Positions 1 to 6,907 of a stretch of 20,174 bases of DNA are shown in pieces. The stretch is from Simkania negevensis. Lineage in GTDB: Bacteria; Chlamydiota; Chlamydiia; Chlamydiales; JAFITR01. Where the stretch lies: contig JAFITR010000006.1 of NCBI GenBank assembly GCA_017116025.1, forward strand, positions 1 to 20,174, written 5' to 3'. Both the position numbers and the translations under genes were made by a program. Positions within the stretch are counted from its first letter, which is position 1. Every line of letters begins with the position of its first letter. Under the pieces are notes generated by a model. That model was not told where the DNA came from and searched no databases. It saw only the letters and a list, made by a program, of their open reading frames with translations.

Positions 1-2
1 CC

Positions 3-47
3 CAAAGTGCAGGCCTAGGTAAACGTAGAATAAAAGATCTGGTCTAA
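3..47 (+). CDS. possible C-terminal tail of a gene entering from the left
   Basis: An open frame enters from the left edge and ends at a TAA at 45-47; the last fourteen residues would read QSAGLGKRRIKDLV. The other two plus frames stop at 16-18 and 20-22. The basic tail looks protein-like, and a plus-strand gene ending here would converge on ispH, which fits the hairpins that follow. Fourteen codons are too few to identify a family, so this is only a suggestion. Confidence 0.2.
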   Translation, partial: QSAGLGKRRIKDLV

Positions 48-60
48 AGGACCATGCGAG

Positions 61-106
61 GCGCCAATACGATGGCGCGGTCTACCGATAAGGACCACGG
101 TTTTTT
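61..106 (+). terminator. candidate rho-independent terminator after the left-edge gene
   Basis: A perfect 6-bp stem, GCGCCA (61-66) with TGGCGC (73-78) around a 6-base loop, is extended by partial pairing of GGACC (49-53) with GGTCT (79-83). A short ACCG/CGGT stem (84-87 with 98-101) runs directly into six Ts (101-106). Hairpin plus T-run just after a stop codon is what a terminator for the left-edge gene would look like. The stem next to the T-run is short, so the call is moderate. Confidence 0.4.
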
Positions 107-149
107 CGTAATTGATCAAGGAGCTTCCCGTATCCCTTGGCCAATTACG
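107..149. repeat. inverted repeat/hairpin between convergent genes
   Basis: CGTAATTG (107-114) is the exact reverse complement of CAATTACG (142-149). Inside it, after a 2-base internal loop, CAAGG (117-121) pairs with CCTTG (135-139), leaving a 13-base loop. That makes a stem of about 13 pairs usable from both strands. It lies between the candidate left-edge gene and the end of ispH, so it could terminate ispH transcription or both directions. No T-run follows it on the ispH side. It did not match tmRNA, RNase P RNA or a tRNA as far as I can tell by eye. Confidence 0.5.
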
Positions 150-190
150 ATTCCAGTGGCTCTGTGGTGGTGAATTGTCGATTAAGACCG

Positions 191-1117
191 TTAGGCGTGG
201 GCAACTTGTTTGGGCAGGCCGAAGATGACTTCTTCTTCGACGTAGACAACGTCTTCGACGGTTTCAACTCCTAACGCCATTAGCCGTTCAATGCACTGTT
301 GTACGACGTTTTCAGGGGTGGATGCTCCTGCTGTTAAGCCGATGCTATTGACCCCTTGTAACCAGTGTGGTTTGATCTCGTCTTGGTTATTAATGAGGTA
401 TGCTGGGACGCCGCGATTGAGGGCTACTTCTTTGAGCCTGTTGGAGTTAGAGCTTTGTGGGTCACCGACAACGAGGACGAGATCTGTCTCTTCGGTGATC
501 TGTTTCAAAGCAACTTGGCGGTTGGTTGTTGCATAGCAGATCGAGGAGCTTGGCAGCGTTTCTACGTGGGGATAGCGTTGCTTTAACGCTTCTGTTATCC
601 CTTGGACATCGTCGATGCTCAATGTTGTCTGCGTGATATAGAAGAGTTTGTCTTCGGCAGAAAAGGGAAGGTTGTAAACGTCTTTTACTGTTTCAACGAT
701 GGTTGTTGCCTCAGGGGCTTCGCCTGCTGTGCCAATGATCTCTACATGGTTTTTGTGGCCGACAAGAATGATTTTGTACCCTCGTAAAGCGTAGCGCTTG
801 ACGGCAGAATGTACGCGGGTGACGAGGCCGCACGTTGCATCGATTTCAAACAGGTTCCTTGCTTTTGCCTGTTCGCGCACGGCGGGAGAGACCCCGTGGG
901 CGGAGTAGATCAGCCGAGACCTTTCCGGTACTTCACTCAGGTCTTCGATGAAGATAGCCCCTTTTTTGCATAACTTTTCTACAACGTGCCTGTTGTGAAC
1001 AATCTCGTGCTTGACGTAGATCGGTGCTCCCCATAGCTCCAGGGCGCGCTCTACCGTGTCAATCGCACGTACTACGCCTGCGCAGAATCCGCGTGGTTTT
1101 GATAATAATAATTTCAT
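191..1117 (-). CDS. ispH: 4-hydroxy-3-methylbut-2-enyl diphosphate reductase (IspH/LytB)
   Basis: IspH catalyses the last step of the MEP isoprenoid pathway, reducing HMBPP to IPP and DMAPP with a [4Fe-4S] cluster in the cytosol. The three cluster cysteines are present at residues 12 (RGFCAGV), 96 (DATCGLV) and 194 (SSICYATT). The substrate-binding histidines are at 41, 74 and 124 (VGHKNHVE), and the catalytic acid E126 and the SSNSNRL serine motif are all intact. The start at 1117 (MKLLLSKPRGFC) gives 308 residues, the usual family length, and has AGGGA about 8 bases upstream; an in-frame extension to 1171 has no homology-like sequence. It follows sctT by 60 bases on the same strand with no obvious terminator between, so it may be transcribed from the secretion operon. 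Confidence 0.97.
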   Translation of the reverse strand: MKLLLSKPRGFCAGVVRAIDTVERALELWGAPIYVKHEIVHNRHVVEKLCKKGAIFIEDLSEVPERSRLIYSAHGVSPAVREQAKARNLFEIDATCGLVTRVHSAVKRYALRGYKIILVGHKNHVEIIGTAGEAPEATTIVETVKDVYNLPFSAEDKLFYITQTTLSIDDVQGITEALKQRYPHVETLPSSSICYATTNRQVALKQITEETDLVLVVGDPQSSNSNRLKEVALNRGVPAYLINNQDEIKPHWLQGVNSIGLTAGASTPENVVQQCIERLMALGVETVEDVVYVEEEVIFGLPKQVAHA

Positions 1118-1177
1118 GGCGCGTTCCCTAGCAAAAAGGAAAAGCATATCATAGTGGTTATTTAGCAACAACGTTCG

Positions 1178-2008
1178 TTACAGGCCGAAAAGGGGGATGA
1201 TATCGTGTATGGTGTTTTGGAACCAAGAGATGGAGTCTCTCCCCATCTCCTTGAGGATAAAACTCCATGCGATAACAAGGATAGCGATGCCTGCGACGGA
1301 TTTGAGAGACATGCCGAGGAAGGTGATTTGCACTTGTGGAGCAAGCCTATTGCATAGGCCTAGGAAGGTTTCTGTCATGAGTACGACGAGGAGTGATGGC
1401 CCTGCGAGCTGTACAGCGAGGGTTTGTATGTAGTTGAGGATATCGATACTTAGCACCCAAAAGGGGTTTGTATGCATGAAAAATTGGGAGTTGATGAATT
1501 TGTCGGGGGGAAGAGCCGTGTAGGAAAGAGTGATGAGTTGGAAGAAGATGAAGAGTCCGCCGAGTTCGAAAAAGAGTACGATAGCGGTGTAGTTGTACAA
1601 GATCCCTAGCGGCGACACTTGGTTTTGTAGAGCGGGGTCTTGTACCATCAAGCTTGATGCTCCGCGTTGGAAGTCGATGATGACTCCTGATGAAGCGGCA
1701 ACGTTGAATGGGATCGTTGCTAGGAAGCCGATGATAAAGCCGACAAAGATCTCTTTGAGTGCCAGTAGAACAAAGCGTGCGTCAAATTGTAGTTGTGTGG
1801 TGCTGAGGGCGATGACGTATGGCAGGAAAATACCGGCGAGGAGGACAGAAAGCCCTACTTTGACGGGTGCGGGCATGATTTTTGCTGCGAGGAAGGGAGC
1901 TAGGGCGGCGATGGGAGCGATCCTTGCAAAGGTGAGGAGGAAGATGGAGAGGAAGGGGATCAGGGGCATTTTGGCGATGATCTCGGGGAGGATGTTGCTG
2001 CTGATCAT
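1178..2008 (-). CDS. sctT: type III secretion export apparatus protein SctT (YscT/FliR family)
   Basis: SctT is an inner-membrane protein of the type III export gate, homologous to flagellar FliR, and caps the SctR5-SctS4 spiral. The protein is very hydrophobic with about six membrane-associated segments. It carries FliR/YscT-like stretches such as KEIFVGFIIGFLATIPFNV and, near the C-terminus, FLGMSLKSVAGIAILVIAW. The start chosen at 2008 overlaps the sctS stop as ATGA, giving 276 residues; an in-frame ATG at 2017 (MASMISSN) is an equally plausible start. Neither has a clear Shine-Dalgarno sequence, which fits translational coupling. It is the last secretion gene of the block and corresponds by position to chlamydial CT564 (CdsT). 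Confidence 0.95.
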   Translation of the reverse strand: MISSNILPEIIAKMPLIPFLSIFLLTFARIAPIAALAPFLAAKIMPAPVKVGLSVLLAGIFLPYVIALSTTQLQFDARFVLLALKEIFVGFIIGFLATIPFNVAASSGVIIDFQRGASSLMVQDPALQNQVSPLGILYNYTAIVLFFELGGLFIFFQLITLSYTALPPDKFINSQFFMHTNPFWVLSIDILNYIQTLAVQLAGPSLLVVLMTETFLGLCNRLAPQVQITFLGMSLKSVAGIAILVIAWSFILKEMGRDSISWFQNTIHDIIPLFGL

Positions 2009-2274
2009 ACTTGCCATCGGTAGAAGTTGTAGAAAATGGTTGTAGCGAACTGCAAGATGAGACCTCCGAGCCATCCACCTAGCATAATGAGGGAGAGTAT
2101 GACGGCGACGAGTTTAACTGTGAAAGAGAGTGTTTGTTCTTGGATTTGTGTTGCGGCTTGGAAGATAGCGACAACGAGGCCGAAGACCATACTCACGAGG
2201 ACGGGTGGCCCGGAGAGCAGCATGATGAGCATGAGAGCTTCGTAGGAGAGTTGGATGATGTGGCCTTTGAACAC
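2005..2274 (-). CDS. sctS: type III secretion export apparatus protein SctS (YscS/FliQ family)
   Basis: SctS is a small two-helix inner-membrane component of the export gate. The 89-residue length and hairpin topology are typical: helix one around residues 15-37 contains LLSGPPVLVSMVFGLVVAIF, a central QAATQIQEQTLSF loop follows, and helix two spans about 52-78. The start is GTG at 2274, preceded by an excellent AAAGGAGG site six bases upstream. The gene starts 28 bases after sctR ends and its stop overlaps the sctT start. It corresponds to chlamydial CT563 (CdsS). Confidence 0.97.
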   Translation of the reverse strand: MFKGHIIQLSYEALMLIMLLSGPPVLVSMVFGLVVAIFQAATQIQEQTLSFTVKLVAVILSLIMLGGWLGGLILQFATTIFYNFYRWQV

Positions 2275-2280
2275 GCTCGG

Positions 2281-2288
2281 CCTCCTTT
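2281..2288 (-). promoter_or_regulatory. strong Shine-Dalgarno site fixing the GTG start of sctS
   Basis: On the minus strand the bases before the GTG read AAAGGAGG, then a six-base spacer. This is the best ribosome binding site in the secretion block, and it supports GTG at 2274 as the true start. Most other genes of the block overlap their neighbour and rely on weak sites. Confidence 0.8.
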
Positions 2289-2302
2289 GCGATTACAATA
2301 TT

Positions 2303-3208
2303 TCACCGTTGAAATGTTAAGACAAGTCCTTGGATGAGTACGGTCCATCCATCGAGCATGACGACGAGGAGGAGTTTGAGTGGTAGTGCGATGGTCATAG
2401 GGGAGAGCATCATCATGCCCATGGCAAGTAAGATGTTGGATACGACGAGGTCGACGACGAAGAAGGGGAGGTAGATGAGCACACCTATTTCAAAGGCATC
2501 TTTGATTTGTGTGGTGATAAAGGCGGGTATAATGATGATAAAGTCGGAGGAAGTGAGCTCGGTTTTGTACGGTTCTGGGAAGACGCTTACGGCAAGCTTA
2601 TGAAATCCTGTTATGTGCTTTTGGCTGGAGTTTTTTTCTAAGAAGCGTTGTAGAGGTTGCTTACTTGCGTCGATGACACGTACGAGGTATACGGCTGTCT
2701 TTTGTGATATTAGCTGTTCAGGGATATCCGATTTCAATGCTTCTTCTCCCTCTTGAAACATAGCAAGGCCTGTGGGGAACATGATATAGATGGCGAGGAT
2801 AATAGCGATACCGTTGACGACTTGGTTGGGAGGGGCTTGCTGAACGCCTAAAGCATTGCGCAATAGGGAGAGGACGATCACTGTTTTGACGTAGGAGGTG
2901 AGCATCATGAAAAGGAAAGGTAGCAGGGCGAGGAATGCTAGGATAGATGCTTGCGCAGCGAGGGGTGGTGTCACATCGTGGGCAAGAGGGTCGTTAGCGG
3001 GGCCGGGGAGGGTTTGTGATAGGAGCTGTTGTGGCAGCAGGAGAAAGAAGCAGGTGATGACCAGGGCGAATAGGATGCCTTTGTAGGGGAAGCTGAGCAA
3101 ATTCCAACAGCGTACTTTGGAGAGGGCTTTGGGCTGCCTTGCAGCAATTGCCATCGCTTCTTTTTCCAGTATGCGCAAGGTATAGATCGTATTGTTATTC
3201 TTCTTCAT
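2303..3208 (-). CDS. sctR: type III secretion export apparatus protein SctR (YscR/FliP family)
   Basis: SctR is the FliP-like subunit of the export gate in the inner membrane. The mature part shows the family signatures LPFLFMMLTSYVKTVIVLSL, NALGVQQAPPNQVVNGIA, IIPAFITTQIKDAFEIGVLI and FFVVDLVVSNILLAMGMMM in order, with about four membrane helices. A hydrophobic N-terminal segment (residues about 45-62) resembles a signal sequence, as in FliP. The ATG at 3208 gives 301 residues and overlaps the end of sctL by 14 bases; an internal methionine at residue 19 is an alternative start. The Shine-Dalgarno site is poor, consistent with coupling to sctL. It corresponds to chlamydial CT562 (CdsR). Confidence 0.97.
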   Translation of the reverse strand: MKKNNNTIYTLRILEKEAMAIAARQPKALSKVRCWNLLSFPYKGILFALVITCFFLLLPQQLLSQTLPGPANDPLAHDVTPPLAAQASILAFLALLPFLFMMLTSYVKTVIVLSLLRNALGVQQAPPNQVVNGIAIILAIYIMFPTGLAMFQEGEEALKSDIPEQLISQKTAVYLVRVIDASKQPLQRFLEKNSSQKHITGFHKLAVSVFPEPYKTELTSSDFIIIIPAFITTQIKDAFEIGVLIYLPFFVVDLVVSNILLAMGMMMLSPMTIALPLKLLLVVMLDGWTVLIQGLVLTFQR

Positions 3209-3848
3209 CGCCCGGCGGTTCTTTCTCTTCTTTTAACATGGTACGGAAGACAGTCTCGAGTGCTTTCCATTGTTTTTCCAGTTCGACGTAGATGATCCCT
3301 CCTTCTGTCTCAATGATGCATTGTTGAGGCTCGACGTCGTCTTTAGATTGTACGGAGAAGCTTTCTACGTAATCAAACAGTTGACGCAGGCGCGGCTTGT
3401 TTTTGTCGACGAGATCAAGCTCCTTTTTGTTGACGTATAGGATAATGCGTTTGTTTTGGGATACAGCTTTTAGAGCCTGGCTGAGGATGTCGATGAAGAT
3501 GTCGGGGTTTATCTTCAGCTCTCTACCGACGACTTTCTTCGCTGCCGTTATGACAAGGGGTACTACGATTTTCTCCATCTCTTTTTTAATGATATGCGCT
3601 TCTTGTTCTAGTGAAAAGAGCTGTTCTGTCCAGCGCTTGAGCCCTTCGTCAAACCCTTCTCGTTCCGCTGCTTCTTTAATCTTCTCGCATTCTATTGCCA
3701 CCTCCTGGCGGTATTGTTCTGCTTCTTCGATAATGCGGTCTAAGGTTTCTTTGGCATCGAGGAGGGTCTCCGCTTCTTTGGCAGGGATGATTGTCTGCCC
3801 GCGCGAGATATGGAGTTTGTCCCCTTTGATTAAGCTAAATAGTTTCAT
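3195..3848 (-). CDS. sctL: type III secretion stator protein SctL (YscL/HrpE/FliH family)
   Basis: SctL is the cytoplasmic peripheral-stalk protein that holds the export ATPase SctN and links it to the sorting platform. The 217-residue protein has the family layout: a short N-terminal strand region with SLIKGDKLHISRGQTIIPAK, a long charged helical segment (about residues 28-95), then a C-terminal globular domain. In that domain, VVPLVITAAKKVVGREL and KRIILYVNKKELDLV match FliH/YscL patterns, as does IIETEGGIIYVELEKQW. The start at 3848 overlaps the upstream stop as ATGA, with GGAG/AAGG just upstream. It ends in an acidic tail (GDEEE). It corresponds to chlamydial CT561 (CdsL). Confidence 0.93.
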   Translation of the reverse strand: MKLFSLIKGDKLHISRGQTIIPAKEAETLLDAKETLDRIIEEAEQYRQEVAIECEKIKEAAEREGFDEGLKRWTEQLFSLEQEAHIIKKEMEKIVVPLVITAAKKVVGRELKINPDIFIDILSQALKAVSQNKRIILYVNKKELDLVDKNKPRLRQLFDYVESFSVQSKDDVEPQQCIIETEGGIIYVELEKQWKALETVFRTMLKEEKEPPGDEEE

Positions 3849-4720
3849 CCGCCTTGCTCCATCCAGTTGACGACAAATAGGAGGTCTTTACCGGCGGTGT
3901 CGATTAGGCCGGGTTTCTTTGCATAACTTTTGGCGTGGGAGGAATAGTTGAGCAATTTTTCTCCTGTTGCTTGATCAAGAGTACGGGAGATCTTCCAAAG
4001 GAATGAGGGGTGTTCTTGCGATAGGGCGATGCCCAGCCTCTGGAATCCCCTTTCTAGTAGCTGTTCGACTAATGCATCGTTATCCCCTTGCCACTTTTTG
4101 AGGTTAAGAGGTTCTAATGAGAGTTTGCTTTTTCTCTGCATACAAAGACGAAAAAAGTCTTCTTTTGCCCCTTGTATGATGGTCGATAGCTTTTGCCATA
4201 CCTCTTTATCGACGACCTTTTTCATCTCCTGTGCGACATCGTTCATAGCAAGGAATTCTACTATTTTAACAAGGGCTTTTTTGCCGGCCTTGAGGAGGAT
4301 GGCAAATTTCCCTTGAGAGAGTACTTCTACTGGAGGGCTGTAGCCGCTTAACATAGGAGAAAAAATAAGAGAGGTGAAGTAGGCTTTGGCAATGGGAGCA
4401 AGCTGGGACGGTTTAATAGAGAGCCCTTCTTGTTTTGTCAACTCTTTTGCCTTCTTTTTTGGTAGGCAGCCCAGGACAACGGGATGTAGGCTTTGTGGCC
4501 ACTGTTTTAACAAAAGAGCAAACCAAGAGGTGTCTATTGCTGTAATTGTTTGATTACGTCGAGCTAAGAAGTTTGAAGGCGTTGATGAGATTGACAGGCA
4601 GATAGCGATCGCTTTTCTGTCATTGGTAGGAAGGCACTCCAAAAGGGCCTCATCGACCTTACCATGTGCCTGTTGTAGTAAAGCGGCGGTTAAAGCGGCT
4701 CCCTTCTCCCCTTTTTCCAT
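3845..4720 (-). CDS. chlamydial type III secretion protein in the SctK position (CT560-like)
   Basis: This 291-residue, probably cytoplasmic helical protein sits between sctJ and sctL. In Yersinia that slot is occupied by yscK and in C. trachomatis by CT560. No enzymatic motif is visible. It is moderately basic in the centre (CLPKKKAKEL, KAGKKALVKI) and ends in VVNWMEQGG. By position I infer a role like SctK, the adaptor joining the sorting-platform protein SctQ to the inner-membrane ring; residue-level similarity to YscK cannot be shown here. It starts three bases after the sctJ stop and its stop overlaps the sctL start as ATGA, so it is almost certainly co-translated with them. Confidence 0.8.
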   Translation of the reverse strand: MEKGEKGAALTAALLQQAHGKVDEALLECLPTNDRKAIAICLSISSTPSNFLARRNQTITAIDTSWFALLLKQWPQSLHPVVLGCLPKKKAKELTKQEGLSIKPSQLAPIAKAYFTSLIFSPMLSGYSPPVEVLSQGKFAILLKAGKKALVKIVEFLAMNDVAQEMKKVVDKEVWQKLSTIIQGAKEDFFRLCMQRKSKLSLEPLNLKKWQGDNDALVEQLLERGFQRLGIALSQEHPSFLWKISRTLDQATGEKLLNYSSHAKSYAKKPGLIDTAGKDLLFVVNWMEQGG

Positions 4721-4723
4721 AAC

Positions 4724-5743
4724 CTATTCTTCCCCCTCTTCCTCTTCCTCTTCTTCCTCCTCCTCTTCTAAGGCCAATTCCTCCGGTGTGAGTCCCTGCT
4801 TTTTCTCTCTCTTGTCGCTCTGTATTTCTTCTTGCAACTCCTCCTTTTCTTCTTTTTGGTGGGAAGTGATGATAAGAGGCTTCAAGGAGAAGAGGGCTGC
4901 GGCACCCCCTGTAGAGGTCAGTATAGGGAAGGTTTTCCATATTATCCAAGCGAGAAGCACAAGGGCGATAAAAAATAGTATCAGTACGGAGAAAAAGAAC
5001 CAGCGGAAGAGAGAGATGGACTCTGTTCCGATGACAATCCCTGCGATCCGTACATAGTGTTTTGCCTCTTCGAGAGTAGAAGATTCGAAAGGGGAGGTTG
5101 TTATATCGGAGAAGGAAGATCTGTCCATGACGACAGTGACATCATCGTAGTCGAGAGCGGGCACGGCACTAGAGACAAGGCGTTTGACTTTTGTGGCGAT
5201 ATGGGTGTTAGGATCCTCAATCGCCCCTTGGTGCTTGACGTAGACGGATGCTGTTGTTTCCCTGTTAGTAGAGTCGCTGGAGGGGAGGCTTAGGATAACA
5301 TGGGAAGAGAGAACACCGTCGATCTGGTTGATGATGTTGGATATCTGGTCGCCCAAGCCTGCTTGGTAGCGGATGTTCTGCTCTTGTTCAGAGGGGACAA
5401 GGGTGGATCCAGTGAAGATGTCGAGGAGCCCTCGCTCTTTTGGTTTTGGCAGACCTACCGCACTGAGCATGGAAAGGGCTTCCGTTATCTTTTTCTTTTC
5501 TACTTGGATGTTCCACATTGGTGGTCCATCACCACCACCCGCTGGACCTCCTGATGTTGCTGCCGTCTTCTGTGCTGTGATCCCGTGCCCTGCTAGATAG
5601 ACAATGATCTGATTCGCCTCCGCTTCAGTGACCTCTGTCACGATCGCCATATACGTTTCACACGCTGTCAGAAAAAAACAAAGGAAAATCGCGACTAAGG
5701 CAGTACAGCAGTGAATCGTTCGCTTTCTCGTAGTAAGATACAT
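4724..5743 (-). CDS. sctJ: type III secretion inner-membrane ring lipoprotein SctJ (YscJ/FliF family)
   Basis: SctJ forms the inner ring of the needle-complex base. The start at 5743 gives 339 residues and has CAGGT closely upstream; it produces a short basic n-region, a hydrophobic stretch and the lipobox LTAC with lipidated C28. A YscJ-type ring domain with EAEANQIIVYLAGHGI follows, then a Gly-rich linker (about 63-75), a second ring domain including LLDIFTGSTLVPSEQEQNIR and SSHVILSLP, and a transmembrane helix at about 248-269. The cytoplasmic tail ends in eleven consecutive glutamates then GEE. That tail is longer and more acidic than I would expect for YscJ and faces the side where the SctK-like and sorting-platform proteins act. 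It is the first secretion gene of the block and corresponds to chlamydial CT559 (CdsJ). Confidence 0.95.
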   Translation of the reverse strand: MYLTTRKRTIHCCTALVAIFLCFFLTACETYMAIVTEVTEAEANQIIVYLAGHGITAQKTAATSGGPAGGGDGPPMWNIQVEKKKITEALSMLSAVGLPKPKERGLLDIFTGSTLVPSEQEQNIRYQAGLGDQISNIINQIDGVLSSHVILSLPSSDSTNRETTASVYVKHQGAIEDPNTHIATKVKRLVSSAVPALDYDDVTVVMDRSSFSDITTSPFESSTLEEAKHYVRIAGIVIGTESISLFRWFFFSVLILFFIALVLLAWIIWKTFPILTSTGGAAALFSLKPLIITSHQKEEKEELQEEIQSDKREKKQGLTPEELALEEEEEEEEEEEGEE

Positions 5744-5809
5744 GGCATACCTGTAAAGCAATTGTATATTGTATAACAACAATGCACACACTCATAGCGC
5801 ATGTAAATC

Positions 5810-6907
5810 CTATTTGTAAACGGATTTTATCAATGTCTGACCATAGCTGGTTGTGCTCATTGTTCGTTGCTGGAGCACTTGTTTGATGGCTTGTTCATCC
5901 ACACCTTGTGCAACAAATAGTTTGCCGATGTTTTCTCCGAGGACGAGAGTGATCTTTTCTCCTCTGTTTTTTTTGTCTTTGTACATTTTTTCGATGATCT
6001 TGTCGGAGTCCAAGGGGGGTAGGAGTGTTGGCAAGCCGTATTGGTTGCACATTGTTTCGATCGAGTGGAGAAAATGCTCTGTAGCATATCCTAAGAGGTT
6101 GCTGAGGTTTGCTGCGCAGCACATCCCTATTGCAACGGCTTCTCCATGTGTAAACATTGTGTAGTGTGTTGTGCTTTCTATTGCGTGGGCAAAGGTGTGG
6201 CCGAAGTTGAGGAGAGCACGGTTCCCTTTGTCCAGGTAATCATTAGCAACGATTTCTTCTTTGATTTCGATCGCTTGTTGAATTGTTTGAGTAAGCCAAG
6301 GTTCTTGTAAGGCAAGAATTTTACTTGCGTGTTGAGTTAGGTTGTCAAAGAAGATTGGACTGGCGATAACAGCTGCTTTAATGACCTCTGCTAGTCCCGA
6401 GGCGATCTCTCTCGCTGGCAATGAGGAGAGGAGGGAGGAGTCAATCAAGATGAGTTTGGGGTTTTTGAAAGAGCCGATGAGATTTTTGTTGCCCGCGTGG
6501 TCGATCGCTGTCTTCCCTCCGATAGCGGCATCAACCATCCCTAGTAGTGTTGTAGGAACGTTGATGAGGGCGATCCCACGCATGTAGGTGGCGGCGACAA
6601 AGCCGGCGAGGTCTGTGACGACACCCCCTCCTAATGCAATCAAACAGGAGGAGCGGTCGACTCCTTCTTGTGTCATGGCGTTCCAGCAGTCGATTGCAGA
6701 GTCGATGGTCTTTGCTTCTTCTCCTGTAGGAAGGACAAAGGTATGCACGGGGTGTCCTAAGGAGATTAATGGGTGTCTGATATGGGGAAGGAAAGAGGCT
6801 GTATTGCGGTCGCATACGACAAAAAAAGATGAGTATTGTGAAAGGAGAAGCAAAGAGTGGAGTTGTTTGATCGATCCACTTGTCACAACACTTTGGTATC
6901 CGTTCAT
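5810..6907 (-). CDS. aroB: 3-dehydroquinate synthase
   Basis: AroB converts DAHP to 3-dehydroquinate, the second shikimate-pathway step, using NAD and a divalent metal. The 365-residue protein shows the NAD-binding run IALGGGVVTDLAGFVAATY, the following VPTTLLGMVDAAIGGKTAID, NLIGSFKNP, and EVIKAAVI. The metal-binding histidines lie in ALLNFGHTFAHAIE and HGEAVAIGM. The start at 6907 overlaps the upstream stop as ATGA and gives normal AroB length; the open frame runs on to 7180 without AroB-like sequence. No other aro gene is in the window. The stop lies 66 bases before sctJ on the same strand, so read-through into the secretion operon is possible. Confidence 0.97.
   Translation of the reverse strand: MNGYQSVVTSGSIKQLHSLLLLSQYSSFFVVCDRNTASFLPHIRHPLISLGHPVHTFVLPTGEEAKTIDSAIDCWNAMTQEGVDRSSCLIALGGGVVTDLAGFVAATYMRGIALINVPTTLLGMVDAAIGGKTAIDHAGNKNLIGSFKNPKLILIDSSLLSSLPAREIASGLAEVIKAAVIASPIFFDNLTQHASKILALQEPWLTQTIQQAIEIKEEIVANDYLDKGNRALLNFGHTFAHAIESTTHYTMFTHGEAVAIGMCCAANLSNLLGYATEHFLHSIETMCNQYGLPTLLPPLDSDKIIEKMYKDKKNRGEKITLVLGENIGKLFVAQGVDEQAIKQVLQQRTMSTTSYGQTLIKSVYK

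Noticed and set aside
1..190. tmRNA, RNase P RNA or tRNA at the left edge
   Set aside because: None of the conserved landmarks I know (tRNA-like ends, GAGGAAAGTC/ACAGAA cores, T-loop) is present on either strand.
1593..2045. 150-codon plus-strand open frame inside sctT
   Set aside because: Antisense shadow of a conserved membrane-protein gene; composition is Arg/Met/Ile-rich with no family pattern.
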